Shown here: in pieces, positions 34,501 to 49,500 of the stretch
Numbering within the stretch: position 1 is the stretch's first letter
Layout of the letters: each line of letters opens with the position of its first letter
Assembly (NCBI RefSeq): GCF_014839805.1
Contig: NC_051132.1
Coordinates: 2,108,001-2,172,000, forward strand
Direction: 5' to 3'
From: Manduca sexta
Lineage: Eukaryota; Arthropoda; Insecta; Lepidoptera; Sphingidae
Length of the DNA: 64,000 nt
Made by a program: the position numbers and the translations under genes
Notes under the pieces: generated by a model
Database searches by the model: none
Seen by the model: the letters and a program-made list of their open reading frames with translations, nothing else
What the model was told of the DNA's origin: nothing

Positions 34501-37500
34501 ACTAATATTATAAATGCTAAAGTTTGTGAGGATGTATGTATGCATGTATGTATGTATGTTTGTTCTTCTTTCACGAAAAAACTACAGAACGGATTTGGAT
34601 AAAACTTTACTATAATATCGGTTATATATCAGAATAACACATAGGCTACAATTTATAGTGATTTTGTGTAATTTGGTCGTAATATAACGATACATATCAA
34701 GTAAGTCGGAAAAAAAAATATCCCGGAAAACTCCTACACGCGGGCGGAGCCACGAGCAAAAGCTAGTCGGTTCTATTTAGAGATTAATCATAGGCAGCAA
34801 GGCGGGAATATAAATTTCAGGAAAGGGCACATCCCAGTTGACCTCTCTTGACTGACTTCAGATAGGATCGGGCCCTTCGATGTGCAGTTCCTATCTACTA
34901 AACATCTTGCGTGCATGGTTACTCTATCCATCGATATTTGTCTTGCATATGGATGGTCTTTAGACCTTATATATTACTCCACTTGATATCATCTTCTGCA
35001 CCCATAACTGGCTGGTTAGTAGAGATTGCAGTAAATCCTCCTTTACATATTAGGTATAAAGTGCAAATAAATAAAAGTCCATTTGTACCGTAGCAGTTTT
35101 CTCCATAGCAGCCCTTATGTCTGCTGCCATGAGGTCCAATTCGCCTTGAACTCCTGAGCGCGACTTGCCACGGATCTTCATCAGGCATTCGGCCGCCGAT
35201 TCATTGTCATCTTAAAAGATAAGTAAAGGCAAATGTGGCTTGTTGGCGTTATCCATTTGTATAAAAAAAGCCGAACCAAAATGTGACATTTCAATTTTAC
35301 TGTTGTTTACTATACTTTGTGTTGTTGAAATGGGTATCAAATAACAATATTTTTTTATAATAATAATATTAAGATGTCGCCATAAAAAGAACGATATTGT
35401 TTGGTTTATTTGAAAAGTTTTAGAAGAAAATTTACTAAAATTTAATTAATTAAAACTATTTTTCGGATTTTATCACGGATTTATAATTTTCTCCCGACGT
35501 TTCGAAGACTTTGCAGCCTTCATGGTCACGGAGGTCAGTCCCCCTCGAGACTCCGAAACATCGGGATAAAATTATAATACCAAAAATCTATAAAATCCAA
35601 ATAGTTTTATTTCAATGTCTAACACAAGTAAATATAAGAAATCACTATAAAAATATATGAATAGTTTAGTTGTTATAATATACCTTTAGTCAAGTAGTAA
35701 ATTGGAGTCTCCGGCATGAAGAAGAACACCACGACGAAGGCGACGACACACGCTATACCGATGTACTGCACTGCAGCATAACTGACAGAGGGACCGGCGC
35801 CGTACACGATGATGAACCCGAAGGTCACGAACAGTTGCAAGAAGGAACCTAGAGCGCCGCGGCTGTCGTCCTATACATATTTAAGCTTTAACCACTAATT
35901 AATATCTATATATCTATGAATAATATATAAATGAATCCTTATTTCCCTCGGTCACGCCATTACGCGTGAGCGGCTGGACCGATTTCACTATTTTTTTTGT
36001 TGTGTTTGTTATTGTAAGGATCTTATGAAAGAAAAAATTTAAAAAATTGCGCGGAAAATTAGAAAAATTAAGAAAACTTAACGAAAATATTAATTTTATA
36101 TATCTGTCAATTGTTTGAAATATCTGTCTGCGATTGACAGAACGCGCGCTGAAAATTCATAGTTTAGACGGGACAACATCTGTCGGGTCAGCTAGTAAAT
36201 GATACAAAGATTTTAATAGTAGTACACAAAGGATTTCGAGCGAAATCAATCAGGCAGCTTAAGACCGCGCGGGATGGATAATCACTGTAGATGTCCTCTG
36301 CCCCATCTAAGGGACATAGGACCTGAATGATAAATGACACATAGTGGCCGTAGCCGAGATGCTTTTCTACAATCTAACGCTCAGTGGCGAAGGGTGAAAT
36401 TTTTCAAAAGGTAACCCGGTGTAAAAAAAATTGGCGTCAGTTAAGATATCGGGGCAATTTATCGGCAAACAAAAACTAAGACAACGGATTAGTCTTGATT
36501 CGAAATCAACAAACGTTGACATACATACTAAATTACCTATTATGCGTAAATAATTGAAACATTCATAAAATCGAACAATAAACGAAGATAATTCTCGATC
36601 CATTAATCAAAATATAAGTACTTACCTATTAATTAGTTATAACAGCAACAAAAGTAAGTATTAAAATTATAACCACACTACACTAAAAGTATCTGTTTAT
36701 TTTCAAATTAAAACTATAAATGTAATAGAAATAGGTATCACGATCGCCAAACAGACCAACAGTTTAAGTCTACCTACATGATAAACTTATATAATTATCA
36801 ATTTAAATTATAATCAAGAAAGGTTATTCGTTAACTTTTGATTGTATCATGGTGCTACTTTTAATTCAGTATAATATCATATTTATTTCCTTCTAACAAA
36901 CATTTTGTGTCTAAAATCAAAAACTTTCAGATCTTCATCAAATATTTTACCATCTAAATACTAATATGTGAAATCACCGACTAATAATATACTTACGTAA
37001 AGGTAGACATTAAACTGATCACAGGTAGTTATTTCCATTATAATACACTTTTATTTGTAGTTTCTAAATAAACAAAGCGCTGGTAACTAAATATCACATA
37101 ACTATCAAAAATAAAATGAATATGACAATTTACAAACACCGCACTTGGTAGCATAATAAATTATGACGTTTGAAGGACGTAAAAGCGACAACTATACAAA
37201 GTCGGTTAACGTGAAGCCGAACTAGCTCGGGTTACCTTTGCCCATATCTCCCGCGCGATTTCGACAAACACTGGCATAGAAAGTCATAGAAAGTGCTGCC
37301 ATCTATATTAAAAACATACTACGACATTAAGCCGCTTGACAGCGGGTTACCTTTGCCTGTGGCGTCACAATTTCACTTAGGTAACGGAATTTCTGGGGAA
37401 CTAAATACAAGGTACGCCATCTAACGTCATTTAAAATAAGTAATTGATATCGATTAAATTAACAAACAACGGGCTAATGGCCGATAGATGTCATTATTAA

Positions 37501-40500
37501 GTTATCAATTATAATTATTAAGTTAAGCTATTATAATTATTGTCCATTGTCTGATATGTTGTAAATTTATATTTGCCTATTAAATATATTGTTTAGTATC
37601 ACCGAAAACCTAAAAGGGAAGCCGGTGGGAATCGGCTTGTATGGACGCTTCGCCACTGCTAACGCTCTAATAAAACAGAAAGGAAATTACGGTACAACAT
37701 ATCGATAAGCCTATCGCTACGTCATTCTCATACATAATGTTAGCGTTAACGATTCGTATAAAGGCATTTAGCCACGGCCTAAGGTACAGTCATCAACGAA
37801 TAATAATTAATAATAAATCACTCACCGTGGCTATTTCAGCGCAGTACATTGGCCCAACGGTAAAGAGTATTCCGACAGCGAGACCCCAGAAGATTCTGCC
37901 CGCGTAAATCATGCCTACACTGCTTGCAGTCAGCATCAGGATGAACCCGATGATCAGGGGTATGGCTGAACTGAGCACGCCCCATTTCCTTCCGATCTTC
38001 GACGCAGCAAAACCGCCAATGAACGGTCCTGGATACCAGTAGAATGAAAATGCAACTGCGTATATGGTATTTCGGTTTCAAGTAATTTTGACTGATAATC
38101 TGTATTAGGCCAGCGTGGTGAACTAAGGCTTAATTATACTCAGTAGTGGGCGAGGGCCGTTTCCAGCAGTTGGACAACTTTCTCCCACGGTGTTTCCGCG
38201 TTATAAATTGTTCTTCATGAAACGAGGTTTAAAAAAGTTTTTCACGGTAGGCAGCGTTGGCTGTGCCCCTGGCACTGCCGACGTCTATAGACAACAACTT
38301 ACCACCAGGTAGACTGTTAGCTGGTCTGCCCTCGTCAGTAATAAAAAAATATATATAGCTTACCAAATATAGCACCGACAGTGAGCAGGGAGCCGATCCA
38401 GGCAGTCTCATCGCTGGAGACGGGCGCGCCCACGATCGTGCTGTTGGCATCCGTCAGTTTCGGATTGATTGGCGAGGTCCATCCCATGCAGAAACCCGTG
38501 CACACTATGCCGATGTTCGCTAAAATCAAATCAATTATATATAGCCTTACTCGTTGCGCATCCATCGATATCAATCAAACATAATATAACTTCCTATTAA
38601 TTTAAAAAAAAATCTAAATGGGTTTAACTTTTGAGTTTCTTTATTAAAAAAATCAATTGTTTTCTCATTATAACATTAGTCAGATTTCGGGCGTCTCATC
38701 GACTGTTTTTTACTCTGCCTAGTGTAACTCAGTTTTCATGTTTGTTTCTAAAACGATTTAATTTAGACCAACTGCCTGTTTTACGTCAGTTTCCCTGGGC
38801 AATTATGAGAATATATGTAGTTAGAAGAAACTACATAAAGTGTAACTCGACGTGGGAATATAACCCAGAACATTTCCACATGTAGAGGCAATACGTGTCA
38901 TCTACATGAATGTAGATAACCTATCCGTGAGATATTTCGTAAAGCCTTTTACTGTGCTAATTGGTAAATCATTATCTTACTAATGTATCTACAATTGCTG
39001 AAGGGTCCATATAAACTGATTACTGCCGGCTTCTCTTTATGTAGAATCTAAAATCAGAACGATTTACAAACTGCATCCATGCATACTAGTCCTTATATGT
39101 TATGTTGGGTTCTCTTTCGGAAAATTTCATTCTTCGTCACTAGTATCTACTATATTGATTGACAGAAAATTTTATTCTAAGGTAGGTTACTTCGATAGAA
39201 AATGTCGTAACGATGAAATAAGACCTGGCATTACTAACTACACCCAAGCTGCAGTATTTGCAGTAATTTGTAGGTTTGCGCTTGTTAGTTCAATGCGCGA
39301 TGTGAGTGGGCGCGGTGTCGTACGTCTTGATATTGTTTGTTTACTGTTGCAACTGCATACTTTGCTTACCCTTAGCTCTGTCAATATTACGTCTTTATAG
39401 GACATGAAAATCATGCAAAACCGATTGTCATTTATATGTGTTTTTGAATTAATTTCTGTCAGAAGTGTTTTGTTCGACCTTGGCGGTAAATACTATATCA
39501 GGAATATTATGTCGATCAGCGAGATTTTCGAAGTTCGCAGAAAATATACCGGCTTATTTTACTGTAACCTGCAACTCCTGTAAGCCAAGATCGAAACTAG
39601 CACGCAATGGCAAGTGAGGTCCAGCTACTCTATGGGTATAGTAATACGTGTTCAACCTAGATAGAAAGATGGGGACGGCCTGGCATGATGCACGTGTAGG
39701 ACCATATCGCGAATGTGACTCATCCGAACTTAGATCACATGGAAAGACTGGATATAGTTATTTCCTTCCGAAAATCAATTATTAGAAGATTGGTGGGACA
39801 GTCTTGCTATTATGAAAGTATAACAAACTAAGAATTAATTGTTCGTTTGCAGTATAAAAAATAAATGTTAGCAATTATAGTATTTGAATTTTTTTTTTAT
39901 TTATTTGAAAAACTTACAGTTTACAACAATATTAAAAAATAATAATATGAAGGCCATTTACAAGTTTTTACAAGTAGAGAAATATAAAAAAAACTAAGGA
40001 TCGGTTCATGTAGTACATAGAAAAACGTTAAATTACCAACTCTGTTTCGTATTTGTCATTACTAAATCTGCGTTACATTCTAAAGCTGGGCCTGCATTGT
40101 GTCTAAATTAAGGGATATGCTCTCGTCCAACATCATTATTTAATAGAATCAGCGGCAAAGTAACAATAACATCGGGTCAGGTTCAACTACCGTTCCACAA
40201 TTGGACGGTTTACTGAAGCATATTTGTCTTGTAGAGAGACAATTTGGTTTATATTCATTAAGCTATTATATTTTAAAATATGTTAATCACGTTGGCTGTA
40301 CAAGATACTTTGCTTTTTCTGCAAAGAAAATAATAGGAAGAAATGTTCTTGTTAGGATTACCGATCATATCAATGTGAAGATAGACACTCTTAGAGCTCG
40401 CGTATGAGGAAATACTTCCAGTCATTAATCAATTATCCTGTCCAATAACGGATTTCTGACTTGTAGCGTCTTAATAAGGAGGCGGAACTCTATAGAGTCT

Positions 40501-43500
40501 ATCTGGATAAACATCACGTTATTTTTTTTTATTGTAAGGCAATATATTCGTTGGATATTCTGAAGGGTTTAAATCGGCTTATGCAGCGCCATCAACTGCG
40601 TCTTAGTTATAAGGGTATGGCAAAATAAGTGTTCTTAGCGGTGATGCCAGTGTGATCCTGGATAATAATAATGTCGGCCCGTCGAGTGGCCCAATTCGCC
40701 CTCGTATTGTCTCTACAGCCATCAAAGAAAGAACAATCTCAAACAGTTGACGCTGTTTAAATCTAAATATACAGGCCAATGATGACCCAAGTAAAAGCTA
40801 TGACCCTTCAAGTAGATCTGGATCTGCTTTGAGGTTATTCCACCTTTCCGCGGATGCTCATATAACAGTTCTAAAATAGCACGCCACGATGAAGATAACC
40901 GTTTATTTCCTGTAGCGTTCGACATTGAACTTCATCTGAGCGCGCAGATTCATGCCAGTACTATAATTATTGTAATTTTTTTCATACGTGACTATTTTAA
41001 TGGACAATGGTGACCACACTGTCAGCTATTTAGTGCACGTTATATTTATACCGTTGTTATTACCAGGGTCACCCTACAAACGGTGTACAGGCGATCCCTC
41101 GGCTTAGCAACCACGGCAGTCCCTAGAATAGGGAGGGGATAGCTGGGAAGGAAGTGTGTGGGAAGGAGAAGGAACTATATTAGGATGAGCGGAGGGGAGA
41201 AGGGAGGAAGATGTTCGCGAGACCTTATAGACGTCAGTGTGAATTTGGCAACCATGAGGTATACACACTTTTACTGTGTGCCTAGGGTCGCGACAAATAT
41301 CCCACCGTGCATTCGGTGTGGCGACCGAGCGCACAAGAATTGCCTCAGTTACACTGGCTTCAATGTTCTTGAAACAGGAACGCAACAGTAACTACACTAC
41401 TGCTTGGCGGCAGACATAGACATTGCGGTGGTAGTTACCCAGGCGGACTCTCATATATGAGGGACCTACCACCAGTACGTCAATGAAGTATAAGGCATTA
41501 ATATGTTATAAACTTTATTACAAGAGCATAAAGCACTTTTTTTCTCACATTGAATATCATGGCTACTGTACCATCTTGTCGATTAGTTTCTTATACAATA
41601 GTGTAATTATATTTTTTCCTACACGTTCACTGAAATATCCAGAGATTACACCTACTTTATGTTAGAATTGGTACAAACAGACTGACAAACTGACAATAAT
41701 GACGAGCTACATCGATTTCCCGATATCTCGAAATAGGGAATTGCAGACCCTGATCTTCTGAGATGGCATTTCTTTTATACGGGTTGAGGAGTGACCTGTA
41801 CCTGATGGTAAGTAGAGTAGGTTCCAGATAGTGTTGATTGATGAGATATGATTACCCATCGCCAGTCGATACAATTATGCCGGCCTATTTGATTCCAGGT
41901 TCCTTTGACGCCATACATACATGGGGAAAAGCGTAAACTAAATATCCAAAACCTTAGGAATGCTGAAATGATCCCAAGCATCCAAGTGTCCACAACCATT
42001 ACCATAAATACCAGACAGATATAAAAGAAATGATCCCCCCATGGGCACCGGGAGAGGGGTGCAAGTGCACGTGCAACCCCCTGCCCAGAAGTAAATTACA
42101 AAAAAATATGTCACGGAATAAATATCGACCACCGACTTTTTTTTATGATAAAGCTTTTTCAAAAACCTACGAAATTTGAATTTGGGAAACAAAACTTAAT
42201 AATATGTAGTATGGTGCGTAGGCGCAGATGCACCTCCTTAAAACAAATCTTGGCGGCGCCCATGGATCTACTGATCATTAAAGATGATGATGAGAGCGAC
42301 GATGAACTACATCAAGACGTCCAATTTTAATAAATTTGAGTCACAAACAACCCACCGATCATCAAAGACACTGCCGACCTAGGAAAGTCTGAATGTGCCG
42401 TGGGTCGCACATTTGTCACATCTCCACATATTGTAACGTTTGATAACACTATCTACATGATTTACGACGGTATTAACTACTATTGATATAATATTTGCGA
42501 TCGTCGACAAATAATTAGCGTTGCTAGTCGCTATCGTTAATTGATACAGCTTTGCTTACGTAATAGCCATGTTGGAAACGCTAAAGCAAATATTAACTGT
42601 TATTGCGTGACTTCTTTCCTGTGTTGCCCAATAGCAAGATCTATGATAACTGTGCATTCAAAGGGAATTATTATTTACCATCGTGTGTCTATATTTCAAT
42701 TCTTAATATCAGTCTACTGTCGTACAGAGAAATCATTGAACTTTGATGAGCATTGCATTGAGCATTAAAATTATTTTCATATCCAAAGCGAATTAATTTC
42801 TGATAATTTTAATAAATACAGAAAAAGAAGGTGGATCTTTAATGAATTTTAAATTATTTGACCTTTTGGCAAAATAAAAAAAAATAAAAAAAATTGCTAA
42901 TTGTTAAAATTAAGCGTGGGCACCTAATTTCCCGCGGCAATGTAAATGTCACGCCAGAAGGCTTTAGAACGAATGTAAAAGTATAAAAAATATACCTTCC
43001 ATTATTAAATTTCATAATTGGCAACAGATTAAAAATAATAACATTCCTACCCTTCCATCTATCACGAAACGAAGGAATTGATAACCCTGAATGTATATCG
43101 ATAATCTTTACTCCCACATTACAGAATAGATAAACACTGGAGGTCAGGACTCGGAACGTCACAAGTGAAAATAAAATTGTCTTAACGACGGTAGATATGA
43201 TCAAAAGGGGTGCAGCCAATGGGCAATTAGTTTGCCAGACTAATGTATTTTTTTATTGCCTTAGTAAGCCAGCGAGCGGGCAGTCCGCCTGATGAACTGT
43301 TATTTTTATTGTAGACAAATGTGCAAGTGGTCCGATGGTTAGCGTTATCCGCCATCTTTGGACTAAAGCAATGCCAGAGGTACAGCCAAGCCGTTGCTTA
43401 CCTGGAGGTGAGCACTCTTTGTAAACCTCGTTTAAAGGACAAGTCAGTTAATTGGCCCCTTCTAAAATCTATTTTTAAAACTCTTTATTAAACAAGACTT

Positions 43501-46500
43501 TTCTTCTTTAAACTCTTTGAAACATCCTTTAAATAGTACTAATATATCGGTAGACAACAGATTTGCTGCGTACTTTGTCTTGCTAAAGTTAAAGGATGGT
43601 GGTAACCGCTTATGATCAGACGAGCCAATAGCTCCACTATCCAATATAGAACAATCTAACACGAGGACATTCTCCGAAAGAGCATCAAAGTATTATCGCC
43701 CTGAATCTAAGAGTGACGACGAAAGTGAGACCAAAAATCACAACTTTTATTAAACACCTCTGTTTGAGAAGACTGCATGTACGAGTATAGAACAAAAATA
43801 TGACACGGAAAAAAGTAGAGAAAAACTACCATTCAGGAAATTGGGTTGATCAAATGTTAATTTTTTGCAGAATTTAAAATACATAGGTACTTATAGTTTC
43901 ATATAATAGATACTCAACACAATAAAAACAATAAACCGAAGATAAAAAAATACACATTGATAATAAACATGTTTAGGTATTAATATTATCAACACATTCT
44001 AATCGGACAAGGGCTTGTATGTAATATGAATTCAGATAACCGGTTTAATTGCAAGAGATTTTATTTAATATCAAGCTTGGGGCGTTGCAATCAAACCGCG
44101 TTTTTTATTGTATTTAAATAATGAGACGGGCTTACCGCTTCTCGATGGTAACCAGTTCGTATAAACAGTAGCAAGACCTAAAAAAATACTGTTTACTTGT
44201 ACTTTGTATACTGGCACTCCATCGCATTTGTTACCCTGAGATAAGGTGTTATGTCTCATAATGGCCAGTAATTACACTGGGTATAAAAAAATACTGTTTA
44301 CTTGTACTTTGTATACTGGCACTCCATCGCATTTGTTACCCTGAGATAAGGTGTTATGTCTCATAATGGCCAGTAATTACACTGGGTATAAAAAAATACT
44401 GTTTACTTGTACTTTGTATACTGGCACTCCATCGCATTTGTTACCCTGAGATAAGGTGTTATGTCTCATAATGGCCAGTAATTACACTGGGTATAAAAAA
44501 TACTGTTTACTTGTACTTTGTATACTGGCACTCCATCGCATTTGTTACCCTGAGATAAGGTGTTATGTCTCATAATGGCCAGTAATTACACTGGCTATAA
44601 AGTCCTTGAACCGGAACACAACAGTGCATACACTGCTGCATGGTTGCAAAAATAAATATGGCTGTGGTAACTACCGAGGACGGATTCTCGCGTACAAGTG
44701 TACAAGAAACCTACCATCAATATTAATGTTGAGAAAATATAGCACAAAATAGTTTTTATAACTTAAAAGAAATGTTTTGTGTCATATTTTATTTAATTAT
44801 TAAGTAGTATACAAGGAAAAGCCATTTCATCGAGAACGCGTATTTTCTGATTAAGGCGATACCTCAAGGTCCATTTTCATACATTTTGTTTCACCTTTAA
44901 TCTGGGTAACTAAACAAGTATTGGCAAGTAAAGAAATTAAATTCACGTCTAGTTAGTGATTAGTTTTCGCAGTTGAAAGAAAAACGTAAAAATAATTAAT
45001 ATGCATGGATATTTCGGCCTTTAAAATTTAATACGACGAAATTACCAGTTACCCAGATTAAAGGTGAAACAAAATGTATGAAAAATGGACCTTAAGCTAT
45101 AACCTTAAATAAATACCACAGGTTCAAATTGACAGTGTGTGTTAGTTTAAATAAATATGCGCTGAAATATGTTAGTGTTGACCTTAACTGCCTTATTGTT
45201 AAACATATTTGATCAACTATTGCGTAACTATTAATAATAGATGACATTAAGATAGGATACTCACTGTAAAATGCATTCTATTCTAATATATCAATTTACC
45301 AACTAACTGGTGGTAGGTCTCCCATATGTAAGAGCCCGCCTGGTTAAGTACCACCGCAATGTCTATTTCTGTCTCCGAGCAATAGTGTGAAGTCACTCTT
45401 GTGTTCGGTTTGAAGGACAATGTAGCCAGTGTAACTACAGGACATAATAATACTTAACACCTCATGTCTCAGGATGGCGAGCGCAGTGGAATACCAAACA
45501 ATACTTTGTAATTCAAGGTGTTGGATGGTGTTTCTAATGTTCATGGGCAGTCGTATCGCTTACTATCAGGCGAACGGCAAGCTCGTCTCATCATTTAAAG
45601 CAATAAAAGAAATGCCCTATGCATAAAAATTAAAATGTAAAGTTAACTAAGTCATATTTGCTAAAGTATAAATATATTTCCACAATATTTCAACAAAACT
45701 TATAAACAAATAAACAAACCTTTATCTCTGAATAATATACCTACTATAGGGCTTTACACAAACGGTCATCATACACTTTGAATTTTTATTGTAAACCACA
45801 AGCTTGTTATTTATATAAAACCCACATAAAACAATAAAATAGCGCATTAGTGTATTTATATTATAGCCTCAAAGTTGTATTGACAAAAGTAAAAAGATAA
45901 TACATTTTATTAAACAGTTCAAATAGCAACCACATAACACTAAATACCAGCGAATACCACTTACGCCCAGAGCCAGCCCTGGTGGGGGGCAATTCACAAA
46001 AACTATACATTTGTATCGAAAATACATATTTCGGAAATGTGAATAACAGCACGAATTGAATTACTTACTTATACTTAATAATTAATATATAATAATAATA
46101 ATATCAGCCCTGTATTATATACTTGCCCACTGCTGAGCACGGGCCTCCTCTACTACTGAGAGGGATTAGGCCTTAGTCCACCACGCTGGCCTAGTGCGGA
46201 TTGGTAGACTTCACACACCTTCGAAATTCCTATAGAGAACTTCTCAGATGTGCAGGTTTCCTCACGATGTTTTCCTTCACCGTTAAAGCGAACGATAAAT
46301 TCACAAAGAATACACACATGATTTTTTAGAAAAGTCAGAGATGTGTGCCCTTGGGATTTGAACCTGCGGACATTCGCCTCGGCAGTCCGTTCCACACCCA
46401 ACTAGGCGATAGCCGCTAATAATTAATGCAACTCGCTAAATAGTATATCCTGTAATTCAATACTGCAGTCAGACAATGTCTCTAACGGCATGGTAAGTAT

Positions 46501-49500
46501 TGCCTTTAACGATAGCAGGGTATCTTTGAGTCTCCTGGTATTATTGGTATTAGAAGGTGGTAGAGATATTTCACATCAGATGGCAGTTTTGCTTGAATAC
46601 GCTAGTATTCATCATCAAAATCCGATATTTTTGATTGTATAAGCTATTATACAATCAAAAATATCGGATTTTCATCGTTGCATTTATCCTACTGGTGGTA
46701 GGTCTCTGATATGTGAGAATCCGCCTGGATACATATTACCGTAATGTCTATATCTGCCGCCAAGCAACAGTGTGTAGTCACTGTTGTATTCCGGTTTGAA
46801 AAACATTGTAGCCAGCGTAACTACAATACTTTGCAATTCAAGGTGTTGGATGGTCTTTTTACTGTTTATGGGCGGTCGTATCGCTTACCATCAGGCGAAC
46901 GGCAAGATCGTCTCATCATTCAAAGCATTAAAAAAATAATAAGTATCACAACAGTTCTCTAGTGGGGTCGCGACTCGCACGTCGCATTTCCAAGTCCGGC
47001 CCCGCGCACGCCACGTATTCTGCCACGTGGATGTTTGTGAACTGATTTAAAAAACGCTAATACATTGTAATAAAATAATTATATAGTCTGATAAAATGGC
47101 GTATAATTTGTTTTAATAACGAGGAAGAACAATTGTTTGTTGTAATAATTATCTTTAGACCTAATGTCAATGTCATAAAATTTTATAAGAGCGATCGCCA
47201 TCTTGGTTTCGGGTAAACAAATAAAACTCGGCAAGTTCCAGGTGCGACTTCATGGTTGGAATTATTATCTATACTTACATTAGGGGCCGTTCAAGTATTA
47301 CGTAACGCAATTTGGGGGGTAGGGGAGTCTTTTAAAACGTTACGATGCGTTACAGATGCGGGAGCCTCCTTGTACAAAGCGTTATGTAACTTTTTTTTTA
47401 ATTTAAAAAAATAACAAAGGTATTTTAGCAACTTTCCGGTAATTCGTGTAAAATAGTTGTGGATATTAGAAAAAAAATGTAAATTTAGAGTTACGTAACT
47501 TGGAAGGTGGGGCGGGGATGCACCTGAAAACGTTACGGTGCGTTACATCTTGGCTCAAAAATCTTCATAAATTGCGTTACGTAATACTTGAACGGACCCT
47601 TATGTTATTTTTGACAAGGCTTTATTACGGCTTGCTCATGACTGGAAATGACCGATGCTTTATGGGACGGACAAGCAAAACGTAAGAGGCGCAGTTTTAT
47701 TTCTACCCTCTTTCTGTGGAAAAGGGGTATTTTTTTTATTATACGGCACGGCAGAGTCCCTGCAGCACCTGATGGTAAGTGGAGTGGGGTCTAATGAAGG
47801 TCGACTGACGAGAGATGATTACCCCTCGACAGTCGACACAATTATGCCGGCCTGTTGGAACACGGAAGACGACACTTATATGGGCTACTATGGCGGGTTT
47901 TTATTTGTGTACGGTGGTCGTTATCTGGGCAGATATAAAATATATCCCACCACCAGCAAAATTAATAGCATTTTATATTTATAAATGCTTGAATATTGGA
48001 ATTTTGAATTATTAAACAAATACTATCTATATATCGCCGCGTACCTCATCTTATATCTATATATATAAAATGAATCCCTATTTCCCTTGGTCACGCCATC
48101 ACGCGTGAACGGTTGGACCGATTTCACTATATTTTTTTTATTGTGTTTGTTATTGTCACGAGAAGGATTTTATGAAAGAAAAAATTAAGGAAGTTGAGCG
48201 GAACGTTAGAAAATTTAAGAAAAGTTAATTTCAGCGATTGACAGAATGCGCGCTGCAAATTCATAGTTAAGACGGAACAACGTCTGTCGGGTCAGCTAGT
48301 CACTAATATAAATGCGAAAATTCATGAAAATGTTTGGATTTATATACAATTTTGAATATAGAATGTAGTACATACATTGTTTTAGAGACTTATGTAGCGG
48401 GAAAGACATTTCACGGCAGCCAAGCGGGGAGCAACACCTAGTGAAACTACAAGCATGTTGCGGTCATACAGAAAGGAGCTGAATAGAGGTTTCAATTCTT
48501 AGCACAATATTATGTTACTTTACTATTATGTATTCTCCTTAAAAAATATTTTTTACTGTTTTACATATTTTCTGCCCGAAATAATCAGCTGTGCACAATT
48601 ATATCTATATTAAGTTTATTGCTGATGACACATCATTATATTATCTACATACCGCGGTTGTCGGCCAATCGAATAAATCCTTTTTAATTCTGGCAATATA
48701 ATCGTGTACGTGGCAGGCTTGCTACCTCAGCATCGCTTATCTTTAGATTCTGTGGTGTTTAAGACCCATCCCCGCGCGTGCGGCCTTTAGCATACGTTCT
48801 ATATATTTACGTAATGGTGGGAATACGAAGATTTACGAATAAATTAAAAAAAAAAAAACAATTTTAGGACTATATTATATACTATTCCATTGTTGGACAC
48901 GGGATTTCTCTAATATTACGCAGGATTCCTAGTATAATGCAATATAATTACAATAACCAGCAATGTTGGCGTGTACCTCAGTGGGTGCCATTTTTGGAAC
49001 TCATATTTTTCATTTAAGAAAAGGAATGGGAATTAGGGAAGGCGTGTTGGGATTTCTGGATATGTCAATTCTCTCACTTACTATTCAAAAGCTATAGAAG
49101 TTCCGCTCTCAGCAATGAAATACTTAGTATTACAAGGGGTTTTACATCTCAAAAATTAATCAGTCGCAGCTCGGAGTCAGGTAGTTAGCCTGAGAAAACA
49201 CGTAAAGCCGTTGTTCCTGCGCCTGATTTCTCTGCACTTATTTCGGATTGCCGTCTCATCGGACTATGAGAGCGAGGGATCAGAGAATGCACCTGTGTAT
49301 TGCGCACACACTTGTGCACTATAATATCTCCTGTTGGCCGAAATTAGGCTGGGAGGGATTAATTCATTCAGTTTTACATGGCTGTTATTAAAATGTCTGG
49401 TTTTTGTGTAAAAGAATTATTACCTAGTTGTACCGGTCACTTCATGAACTGCCCAGATATGTTTAAAATGTATCAATACCACACTATAAATAATATCTTC

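Noticed and set aside
36367..36603. 78-residue minus-strand frame as a transposase remnant
   Set aside because: It lies across the left end of the hAT element, including flanking host DNA, and has no hAT domain motif.
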